A stretch of DNA of 64,000 nucleotides from contig NZ_KB906255.1 of the NCBI RefSeq assembly GCF_000381265.1, positions 170,495 to 234,494 on the forward strand, read 5' to 3'. A program made the translations under genes and the position numbers. Shown piece by piece: positions 1 to 8,200 of this stretch. Position 1 is the stretch's first letter, and every line of letters begins with the position of its first letter. Under the pieces are notes generated by a model that saw only the letters and a program-made list of their open reading frames with translations, had not been told where the DNA came from and made no database searches. The stretch is from Curvibacter lanceolatus ATCC 14669 (GTDB taxonomy: Bacteria; Pseudomonadota; Gammaproteobacteria; Burkholderiales; Burkholderiaceae_C).

Positions 1-571
1 GCTCGATGGCAAAGCCGGCCGGCGGCTCCTGGGTGGTCAGCCACTCGGCCATGGCGCTCACCGGGCTGATCTGCGTGTCGAGCAAGGCCACGGCAAAACC
101 GTCGAGCGACTTGACCAGCGCGGTCACCACCTCGTCGGCCCGGCCCTGGCTGCCGGCCTCGATCATCAGCAGGCGCGCCGCCTGATCGATCCAGACCAGC
201 ACCGAGCCCTGCTTGGAAAAGGCCATCGGCAGCAGGCTGTGCTTGATCTCTTCCTTGAGTTCCTTGGTTTCCTTCTTGCCAGGCTTGCGGCCGGTGGTCT
301 GCTCGATCTGCTGGGCGCGTTCCTTGGCCTTGCGATTGAGCACCGAGCCGGGCACGCTTTTCACCTCGATCATGAACTTCAGGATCCACTGCCCGCCCAC
401 CGACTCCAGCAGCGGCCCGTGGGCTTCGCCACGGGGCTCGACCCAGCCGACGGCCTTTTCCTGGCTGGCACCGCATTCCACATAGCGCGCCTTGTCGAGC
501 GCTTCTTCCACCTGCTCCAGCGAGGCCGTCCAGCCTTCGCCCAGGCGGTAAACAATCAAATTCTTGAACAC
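1..571 (-). CDS. rdgC: Recombination-associated protein RdgC, N-terminal part
   Basis: Reading leftwards from a GTG at 571, about 190 codons are open to the window edge, so the C-terminal third is missing (the family is usually about 300 residues). The N-terminus VFKNLIVYRLGEGW and the later VGGQWILKFMIEVKSVPGSV and LLPMAFSKQGSVLVWIDQ segments are typical of RdgC, a ring-forming dsDNA-binding protein of the nucleoid that limits RecA filament activity. The start was chosen because RdgC proteins begin with an FKNL-type motif and AAGGGA lies just upstream. It is divergent from the next gene and sits about 0.85 kb from the origin-like region. Family assignment is firm; function is inferred from the family. 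Confidence 0.88.
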   Translation of the reverse strand, partial: MFKNLIVYRLGEGWTASLEQVEEALDKARYVECGASQEKAVGWVEPRGEAHGPLLESVGGQWILKFMIEVKSVPGSVLNRKAKERAQQIEQTTGRKPGKKETKELKEEIKHSLLPMAFSKQGSVLVWIDQAARLLMIEAGSQGRADEVVTALVKSLDGFAVALLDTQISPVSAMAEWLTTQEPPAGFAIE

Positions 572-767
572 TGAAATCCCTTGCTTCAAAAGCCATCCAG
601 GAACTGTGAATTTCGACAGGTCCCCACCCCTCCATTGTGAGGGCTGGCGAGGGCCTGCTGCTTTACTTAGTCTCACCGCCCGCTCATGGCCGCGAAACAG
701 CACACCAGCAGACTGGGAACCCTGTTGATGTGCCGCCCGGCACGCCAGCTCCCCTGAAAGGAAAGCC

Positions 768-1289
768 ATGAAATCACTGACCAAGATCGGATGGTCTGCC
801 TACCTGCTGGTCGCCACGGCCTGCATCGGTCTGGCCCAGGCGGCCCCCACCACGGATGTGGCGACGAACCCGCCGCCCCCACACAGCTTGCAGTTCAGCG
901 ACTCAGGCCACCATCGGCCCGCCCCGGCTCGCCGACTGGCCCGATTCGAACGCCACAGTGCCGAACTCAAGGCCCGGTTGAAATTGCGGGCTGATCAGGA
1001 AACGGCCTGGACGGCCTTCACCAGCGCCGTCAAACCACCGGCCACCCCACCCAGCCGACCGGACCGGGCTGAACTGGCGCAGCTCAGCACCCCCGAGCGC
1101 CTGGACCGACTGGAGACGCTGCAGCAGCAGCGCGCCCAAAGCATGAGCCAGCGCCACCAAGCCACCAAGGCGTTTTATGCGGCACTCGATGCCGAGCAGC
1201 AAAAAGTGTTCGACGCCGAGACCCAGCGCCTGATGGATCTCCGCGCCGGACCCGAGCACGGCATGCACCACCCCCATCACCCCGCCTGA
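768..1289 (+). CDS. Periplasmic LTXXQ/Spy-CpxP-like protein
   Basis: 173 residues with a signal peptide (KSLTKIGWSAYLLVATACIG, cleavage near AQA-AP at about residue 25), then a charged alpha-helical domain. The segment LKLRADQETAWTAF and the repeated TPERLDRLETLQQQRAQ pattern resemble the LTXXQ motif of Spy/CpxP-family periplasmic chaperones. The C-terminus is His-rich (HGMHHPHHP), which may bind metal. A GAAAGGAAAG ribosome site precedes the ATG. It is a monocistronic gene ending at a strong terminator. The exact role is not visible; envelope stress or metal response is an inference from the family. Confidence 0.7.
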   Translation: MKSLTKIGWSAYLLVATACIGLAQAAPTTDVATNPPPPHSLQFSDSGHHRPAPARRLARFERHSAELKARLKLRADQETAWTAFTSAVKPPATPPSRPDRAELAQLSTPERLDRLETLQQQRAQSMSQRHQATKAFYAALDAEQQKVFDAETQRLMDLRAGPEHGMHHPHHPA

Positions 1290-1345
1290 GAAAGGAAGAC
1301 GCCAGGCGCAGAACTCCAGACCCTGCCAAGATTGATCACGCCCTA

Positions 1346-1381
1346 CCCCCCAGCACCGAAAGGTCCTGGGGGCTTTTTTTG
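1346..1381 (+). terminator. Rho-independent terminator of the LTXXQ gene
   Basis: Inverted repeat CCCCCAG / CTGGGGG (arms about 1347-1353 and 1366-1372) followed directly by C and seven T residues. It ends the transcript from 768-1289 and separates it from the origin-like region. Confidence 0.85.
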
Positions 1382-1420
1382 CATTATGAAAAATAGGCCC
1401 AAAAACGCCTCGGAAAACTC

Positions 1421-1641
1421 TGGGGATAGCGCAGGAACAACTCGGGGTTTATCCACAGGGGGCGCTTGACGATCCCAGTTGTCCCCGGCCGAGCCCGAAA
1501 TTCCCAGGCCATGTCCCACAGTGTTTGGCGCAAGGCAAGTGATTGATTTCAAAAGTGAAAAGTGACTTGTCCACAGAAAGTGGTCTTGCTTACTACTACT
1601 ACTATTTAAATATATTAAATACAAAGAAGAAGTCAGGAACA
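1421..1641 (+). repeat. Origin unit, left copy
   Basis: About 221 bp imperfect direct repeat, matched by 2039-2260 at an offset of 618-619. Shared landmarks in order: TGGGGATA, GGAACAA, a TT(A/G)TCCACA box, AAGTGATTG (1537-1545), a second box, the DnaA-trio and the AT-rich element. The last 53 bases (1589-1641) differ from the right copy at only two positions. They end with the purine-rich AAAGAAGAAGTCAGG flank. Confidence 0.85.
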
Positions 1642-2038
1642 TCTCTTCGGGACAGAACAGAGCGCCTTGTCCTGCATCGTGGAGGCCTGTGACTGGCTGA
1701 ACGCGTTGTCGAAAAAGCAGCTTGCAGGTCTTCAAGCCCCCCGATGACCTTTGCTTTTCAACTCGATCGACCTCAACCGGTCTGAACGGGACGGGTTCAT
1801 GCCGACCAGGCAGGCCAAAAACCGGACCCAAGCCGCGTTTTACGGCGGGCTGGCCGCGCCAGCCGCGTCAGCAACGGCCGTTTTTCACGCAAGTCGACGC
1901 TCCAAAATCGTTTTTGACAGGGGGCAATCCACCTGAGCCCCTAAAAAAGCCCTGTCGCGCGCCGAGTTGCCCAAGGACTGTTGTTTTATTGATCAAGCCC
2001 GTTGATGCCCTCCAAAGAGGCTCTGCGTGGGACAAGTT

Positions 2039-2260
2039 TGGGGATAAATCCGGAACAAGCCTGTGCTTGTCCACAGGCTGGCTCAGCAGGCCAAAGTTGT
2101 TGATGAAAGTGGAACACCTTGAACGCAGAGCTGCGCACATGCTTCAATCGTGTCTAAGTGATTGTTTTATAAATAAAAAAATCAGTTATCCACAGATCAT
2201 GCCCCCCCTTACTACTACTACTATTTCAATATATTGAATACAAAGAAGAAGTCAGGAACA
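2039..2260 (+). repeat. Origin unit, right copy
   Basis: Second copy of the unit. Here the box next to the trio is the perfect TTATCCACA (2186-2194), while the box at 2067-2075 is TTGTCCACA, the reverse of the left copy. The AT-rich element contains the perfect palindrome TTCAATATATTGAA (2224-2237); in the left copy both changed positions are A, which breaks the pairing. An extra A/T-rich run (2165-2183) precedes the last box. Confidence 0.85.
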
Positions 2261-2490
2261 ACTTGCCGAGGCGAAATGTGATTGAAATGCGAGTCATAAA
2301 TGATTGGCCCCCTATTTGTTCGGCTTGGAATGTAAAAATTGCCCGTTTTGGCGCTTTGAACGCGTTTTTGTCGCCAGAATCACGGTTCGCTGTCGGGTCT
2401 GTGCCCCGGAAAAACTTGTCTGTCCTGCCCTTTTTTGATGCTTTTTTCTGTTCCAAACGTTGATGGGTTCGGTGAACGTCGCCTGAATGG

Positions 2491-5208
2491 GTGCCGGATT
2501 CACACGCCGACCCCCTTGCGCTGCGATTCCAGCCGAGCACGGTGGACGGACTGCGCTCAGCCATGAACCGGATGGGAACACCTGGGCAGGAGCAGGCCCG
2601 CAAACTCAGCCTGCAGCGCTATCAAGTGCTCGACACGGAAGCCGAGGCCCCTTTTGATGAACTGACCCAGCTGGCCACCCGTTTGTTGGGGGTTTCCATT
2701 GCCTTGGTGGGATTCATGGACACGCCGCGCTGGTGGTGCAAGTCACGGGTGGGCATTTCCCTTGAACAGCTGCCCCTGGAGCAGTCGTTTTGCCGCTACA
2801 TGTTGTCCACAGGCCAGATGCTGACGGTGGACGATGCCAGCATTGATCCCCGTTTTGCCCTGCACCCTCTGGTGTTGGACGGGCCCCAGATCCGGGCCTA
2901 TGCCGGCGTGCCCTTGATCAATGAAGAAGGCCATCTGTTGGGCAGCCTGTGCGCACTGGACCCATCGCCGCGTCAGTGGCTCGAAGCGGATCGGGTTCAG
3001 TTGCGTCTGCTGGCGGATCTGGTGATGGCCCGCCTGGAACTGCGTCGTCGTCAGATCGAATTGGCTTCAGCCCAACAGCGCCTGGGCAACAAGGAGCGCG
3101 AATGGGCGGCCTGTGAACAACAGCTGAATCAGCTGGCACGTTGGATGCCGACGGCCATCTACCAATTTCGCCTCTCGTTACCCGGTGTCGGCTCTTTTCC
3201 TTTTGCCAGCCATGCGTTCCAGGATCTGTTCGGTTTGTCGCCGGAGGTCTTGAAAGTCAGTGCAGCGCCTTTTTTTGAGCAACTGCATGCCGATGACCGC
3301 GAGGCGATGAAACAATCGGTGCGGGCTTGCGAGCAATCGCTCAGTCCCTGGTCCATGGAGTTCCGCAGCCACCTGCCTGACGGCCGGTTGGAGTGGTTCC
3401 AGGGCAAGTCACGGCCGACCATGGAGCCTGATGGTTCAGTGCTCTGGCACGGGCTCTTCATCCGCATCTCTGACCGCCGCCGTGCCGAGCAGGAACTGCG
3501 TGAGGCCGAGGCGCGCTGGAAATTTGCGCTCGAGGGTTCGGCCGCCGGGGTCTGGGACTGGAACATCGAAAGCAACGAGCATTATTTTTCGCCTCAATAC
3601 CGGGCTTTGTATGGCTACGGGGAGGCCGAAGAATTGCCGGGCACGGATCCCGATGCCTGGGTGCATCCAGAAGACTTGCCAGCCCATCAGGTGGCCCGCC
3701 AGCAGCATTTCGACGGCGTGGCTCCTTTGTTTCGCAGCGAGCACCGGGCGCGGTGCCACGACGGGCAGTGGAAATGGATACTCAGCCGGGGTCTGGTGGT
3801 GGCGCGAGACGCCGGTGGTCGGCCGCTGCGCATGATCGGCACCCACACCGACATCACCGAACGCAAGCTGACCGATGAGGACAACTTCCGGCGGGCCTAC
3901 TACGACCCCTTGACCAGCCTGCCCAACCGGGCCTTGATGGTGGCCAAGCTGTTCGAATGGCTGCAGGCCTGCCCGCCCGAAGGCTCAGGCGCCGTGATCC
4001 ATGTCGATCTGGACGGTTTCAAGCGCCTCAACCATGCCCGGGGCCATGGCCAGGGGGATGTGCTGCTGCGCAGCGTGGCGCGCCGACTGACCGAATCCAT
4101 CGGTCCGGACGCCATCCTGGCCCGTCTGGGCGCCAATGAGTTCGTGGTGCTGCTGCCGCAACTGCCTCTTTCGGCCGAGCTGGCGCCCTGGCAGCAGGCC
4201 CTGACTCTGGCTGAGCAGCTGCGTGTGGCCTTGTTGCAGCCCTTGCCGCTGGGAGATCAGAGTTTCAGCGTGACGGCCAGCCTGGGCGTCACGGTGTGCC
4301 CCTTGCTGGACCAGGGGGCCTACCCAGACGCCGAAGACGTGCTGCGCCAGGCCGATGCCGCCATGAACCACGCCAAGGCCACGGGGGCCAACCGCGTGGC
4401 CTTGTTCGAGCCCGGCATGCAGACCGAGATCGAAAAGCGGTTTCTGATCGAGGAAGACCTCAAGCACGCGCTGCAGGGCCAGCAACTGTCGCTGCATGTG
4501 CAACCCCAGTTCAGCACCGGGCAGGTGGTGATCGGTGCCGAGTTGCTGATCCGTTGGCAGCATCCGGTGCGGGGGATGGTGTCGCCGGTGGAGTTCATCC
4601 CAGTGGCCGAGACCTCCGGCCTGATCGTGCCTTTGGGCGAATGGGTGCTGGAGCAGGCGGCGCAGGCCTTGCTGCAACTGCAGGCCGCCGGGCTGGCCTT
4701 TCCGCTGTCGGTGAACGTGAGCCCGAGGCAGTTCCGTCAGCCCGATTTCGTGGAGCGCGTGCGGGCCTTGTTGCAACGCAGCGGCGCCCCGGCCCATCGC
4801 CTGATCTTCGAGATCACCGAAGGCCTGCTGCTGGAGCGTTCAGACAGCGTGCAGTCGCAGATGGATGAGCTGATTGCGCTCGGCATCCGTTTCTCGATCG
4901 ATGATTTCGGCACCGGGTTTTCCAGCCTGGGCTACCTCAAGCGCCTGCCCATCCATGAGATCAAGATCGATCGCAGCTTCATCGACGGCATTCCAGAAGA
5001 CGAAGGCGATGTGGCCATCGTGCGCTCGGTGTTGCTGATGGCACGCCAGTTTCGGCTGCAGGTGATTGCCGAAGGGGTGGAGAACGAACGCCAGGTGGCG
5101 TTCCTGTTTGCCCACGGATGCGACGGTCTGCAGGGTTATCACTTTGCACGCCCTACCCCGTTGTTGCCCTGGCTGGACAGTTGCACCCGGGGCGAATCCC
5201 CGGTTTGA
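2491..5208 (+). CDS. GAF-PAS-PAS-GGDEF-EAL signalling protein, probable c-di-GMP phosphodiesterase
   Basis: 905 residues with no membrane segment. Order: GAF (about 35-190; RYQVLDTEAEAPFDELT start), PAS (215-325), PAS/PAC (345-460), GGDEF (about 470-635), EAL (650-900). The GGDEF signature is degenerate, GANEF at 547-551, and no RxxD inhibitory site lies at the usual spacing, so cyclase activity is unlikely. The EAL domain keeps its catalytic set: E684 in AELLIRW, NVSPRQF, EITEG, IDDFGTG, the K in IKIDRSF, and AEGVE, so it should hydrolyse c-di-GMP. The GTG at 2491 is the longest start; ATG codons at 2563 and 2572 are alternatives just before the GAF domain, and none has a clear ribosome site. 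It is convergent with the next gene. Confidence 0.9.
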   Translation: MPDSHADPLALRFQPSTVDGLRSAMNRMGTPGQEQARKLSLQRYQVLDTEAEAPFDELTQLATRLLGVSIALVGFMDTPRWWCKSRVGISLEQLPLEQSFCRYMLSTGQMLTVDDASIDPRFALHPLVLDGPQIRAYAGVPLINEEGHLLGSLCALDPSPRQWLEADRVQLRLLADLVMARLELRRRQIELASAQQRLGNKEREWAACEQQLNQLARWMPTAIYQFRLSLPGVGSFPFASHAFQDLFGLSPEVLKVSAAPFFEQLHADDREAMKQSVRACEQSLSPWSMEFRSHLPDGRLEWFQGKSRPTMEPDGSVLWHGLFIRISDRRRAEQELREAEARWKFALEGSAAGVWDWNIESNEHYFSPQYRALYGYGEAEELPGTDPDAWVHPEDLPAHQVARQQHFDGVAPLFRSEHRARCHDGQWKWILSRGLVVARDAGGRPLRMIGTHTDITERKLTDEDNFRRAYYDPLTSLPNRALMVAKLFEWLQACPPEGSGAVIHVDLDGFKRLNHARGHGQGDVLLRSVARRLTESIGPDAILARLGANEFVVLLPQLPLSAELAPWQQALTLAEQLRVALLQPLPLGDQSFSVTASLGVTVCPLLDQGAYPDAEDVLRQADAAMNHAKATGANRVALFEPGMQTEIEKRFLIEEDLKHALQGQQLSLHVQPQFSTGQVVIGAELLIRWQHPVRGMVSPVEFIPVAETSGLIVPLGEWVLEQAAQALLQLQAAGLAFPLSVNVSPRQFRQPDFVERVRALLQRSGAPAHRLIFEITEGLLLERSDSVQSQMDELIALGIRFSIDDFGTGFSSLGYLKRLPIHEIKIDRSFIDGIPEDEGDVAIVRSVLLMARQFRLQVIAEGVENERQVAFLFAHGCDGLQGYHFARPTPLLPWLDSCTRGESPV

Positions 5209-5238
5209 AGCCTGGCCCCGCAAGCCCGGGGTTGTGTG

Positions 5239-8200
5239 TCAGTGCATCTGCCGCAGGTTCTGGTTCTGGCTCAGGAACAGGCTCAGTTCCTGGTCGGCCA
5301 TGGGCTTGCCGAAGGCATAGCCCTGGAAGGCGTGGCAGTCGTGGCGGGCCAGAAAATCCTGCTGGTCACGCGACTCGACGCCTTCTGCGATCACCGCCAG
5401 CCCCAGGCTGCGGCCCAGGTTGATGATGGTGCGCACAATGGCCGCATCGTTGGGGTCGGTCAGCACATCACGCACGAACGACTGGTCGATTTTCAGCTGG
5501 TCCAGCGGCAGGCGCTTGAGGTAGCTGAGGCTGGAGTAGCCGGTGCCGAAGTCGTCCAGCGAGAAGCCCACACCCAGGTTTTTCAACTGACCCATGCGTT
5601 CGATGATGGCGTCCATGTCGTCCACCAGCAGGCTTTCGGTCAGCTCCAGCTTGAGCCGATCCGGTCGGGCACCATGGGCTTGCAGCGCGCTGATCACGTG
5701 CTGCACAAAATCGGGGTGTTTGAATTGGCGTGAGCTGACGTTCACGGCCACGCTCAGGGCCTCGGTCTCGGCCTGTCCGGCCCAGCGCGCCAACAGGCTG
5801 CAGGCGGTGTCGAGCACCCAGCGGCCGATCGGAATGATCAGCCCGGTGTCTTCGGCCAGCGGAATGAACTCGGCTGGCGACACCATGCCGCGCACCGGGT
5901 GGCGCCAACGCACCAGGGCTTCCACCCCGCTGACGTGCCGGCCTTGTTCGGTCTGTGGCTGGTAATGCAGCATCAGCTCGCCGCGGGCCAGCGCCTGGCG
6001 CAGCGCGGCTTCCAGCGTGGCACGGGCACTGACTTCGGCTTGCATGGCCGGATCGAAGAAACGCAGCGTGTTGCGCCCGGCTGTTTTGGCCTGGTACATG
6101 GCCAGATCGGCCTGCTTGAGCAGTTCGCTGATGCCGCTGTTGCCATCCATGAAGGGGGCCACGCCAATGCTGCAACTGCTTTCATGCTGCTGGCCTGCCA
6201 GCTGGAAGGGCGCTGCCAGGGTGGCCAGCACCTTGCCCCCGATGCGGCTGGCGTGTTCGATCACATCTGGGTGAGCGTGGCCCAGGTTTTCGAGCATCAC
6301 CACGAACTCATCGCCGCCCAGGCGGGCCACGGTGTCCGATTCGCGCACGCAGGCGCTCAGGCGCCGCGCCACCTGGCGCAGCAACTCGTCACCCTGATCG
6401 TGGCCCAGGGTGTCGTTGAGGGTCTTGAAGTTGTCCAGGTCGATGAACAGCAAGGCCCCGCCGGTGCCGGTGCGCGTGCTGCTGGCCAGGGCGTGCTGCA
6501 GCCGGTCCATCAACAACTGGCGGTTGGGCAGCTCGGTCAGGGCGTCGAAGAAGGCCAGGCGCTGGATCTGCTGTTCGGCCTGCTTGCGGGCCGTCACATC
6601 GGTGTTGATCGACAGAATCGCCTCGGGCGTGCCGAAGGCATCGTGCACCAGGGTCCAGCGGCTCTCCACCGTGAGCAGCGTGCCGTCCTGACGCTGTTGT
6701 TCAATTTCGCCGCTCCATTCGCCTTCTTGCAGCACCTGTGCGGGATCGAGATCGAAGTGCAGGTGCTCACGCTCGATGCGCCGGCCGATCTCCGGGTCCA
6801 GGGCCTGGGCGGCGGTGAAGCCGTAAAGGCGTTCTGCCCCCTTGTTCCAATAGCTCAGACCGCCGCCGATGCGGCGCACGATGATGGCGTCCTGGGCCTT
6901 GTCCAGCAGCGAAGCCTGGTCGCGGATCTGGCTGTCGGCGGCCAGCCGGGCCAACTCGGCGCCGGCGCGGGCCGCAAAGATGTGCAGAGCCGACACCAGA
7001 AAGCTGGTTTGGGCCAGTGGGCGCTCGAACAGGGCAAACACCAGGCCTACCGGTTCACCGGCCGCATTGTCCAGGCGCCGACCGACGTAGGCCACCGCCG
7101 GGGCCTTCCCCGCCATCCCGGGATAGACACAGGCCAGGTCCTTGCGCACCAGGCCCATGCCGTCTTTCAGCACTTGTTCACAGGGTGTGCCAGCCAGCAG
7201 GTAATCGGCCTGGGCAATCGCCTGGCCTGCCACCTGGGCTGCGATCAGGCGCATGCGAGCCGGTGCCGCTGGCGTGGCCGGCAGCAATCGAGCCACGAAG
7301 CCCGCCTGGGCATCCAGTGCCTCCGCCATGTTGCGGGCCAATTGATCGAAGAATTCTGTGCCTGTGCTGGCCGACACGGCCGTGGCCAGCTTCAGCACCG
7401 CATGCTGCAGCCGGTTCTGTTCTTCCTGGGCCCTCAGGTTGCTGATGCCAAAGGCCAGATCGTTGGACAAGGACTGGAGCAACTGCTCTTCGGCATGGCT
7501 GATCCGGCAGGGCTCATCCGAGTGCAGCGTCAACAGACCCAGGCGGCGAGCGCCGATGCGCAGCGGCAGGCACACCATGCCGCGCAGTCCGTGTTGCACG
7601 GCCTCGGGTTGCCAGGCCGGCCAGTCCGGGCTTTGCTGGAGATCAGCCAGGATCAGCAAACGGCCGTCCTGCAAGGCCTGGGCCATGGGGCTTTGCGGGG
7701 CATCGACCTGGTTGAGTCGCTCCAGAAACCCGCTGCCTTGGCCGTAACGGGCCACCGCCCGAATCCGCTGCTGGGGTTCGTCCAGTCCGATGTAAGCCAC
7801 CCAGGCCAGGCGGTAGCCACCCACCTCGACCAGCGTGCGGGTCACGTCTTCCAGCAGACCCAGTTCGGTGCTGGCGCGCACCAGGGCTTCGTTGCAGGCA
7901 CTCAGGGTCAGCTGGGCCCGGCTCAGGCGTTGCTGGTCACGGGCCGCGCGCTGTCGTTCGGTCACGTCGGTGGCAATCACCAGCCGGGCGGCTTCGCCAT
8001 CGAAGGTGATGGTGTTGGCCGTCACCTCCACATCCATCAGCGAGCCGTCGCGCCGGCGGTGGCAGCGCGGCGTGTTGATCTGCACGTCTCCGCGCTGGAT
8101 CGAAGCCAAACGCTCCAGGCGTGTGGTTTCGCTGTCATCCACCCAGAATTCGGGCGCCTTCATGTGGCGCAGGTCTTCATGGCTGTAGCCATAGTGCGCC

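Larger units (their letters stand above)
1421..2262. other. oriC: Candidate replication origin with two DnaA-trio unwinding elements
   Basis: The 1.2 kb between 1290 and 2490 has no credible gene. It holds perfect DnaA boxes TTATCCACA at 1449-1457 and 2186-2194, one-mismatch boxes TTGTCCACA at 1567-1575 and 2067-2075, and inverted boxes TGGGGATAG at 1421-1429 (two mismatches) and TGGGGATAA at 2039-2047 (one mismatch). Fifteen bases after the boxes ending at 1575 and 2194 comes TACTACTACTACTATTT (1591-1607 and 2210-2226), the [C/T]TA triplet pattern of the DnaA-trio, running into an AT-rich stretch. Box, GC-containing spacer, trio and AT-rich DNA is the basic unwinding system described for bacterial oriC. 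No dnaA, dnaN, rpmH, repA or parAB lies in the 62 kb to the right; only about 1.4 kb to the left is visible. Origin activity is inferred. Confidence 0.72.

Noticed and set aside
1343-2603. Open reading frames of 90-171 codons on both strands across the origin-like region
   Set aside because: They run through the DnaA boxes and AT-rich elements, have no ribosome sites and no recognisable protein features, and lack the GC3 bias of neighbouring genes.
5216-5231. Hairpin CCCCG/CGGGG between the two convergent GGDEF-EAL genes as a terminator
   Set aside because: The stem is only five base pairs and no T-run follows in either direction.
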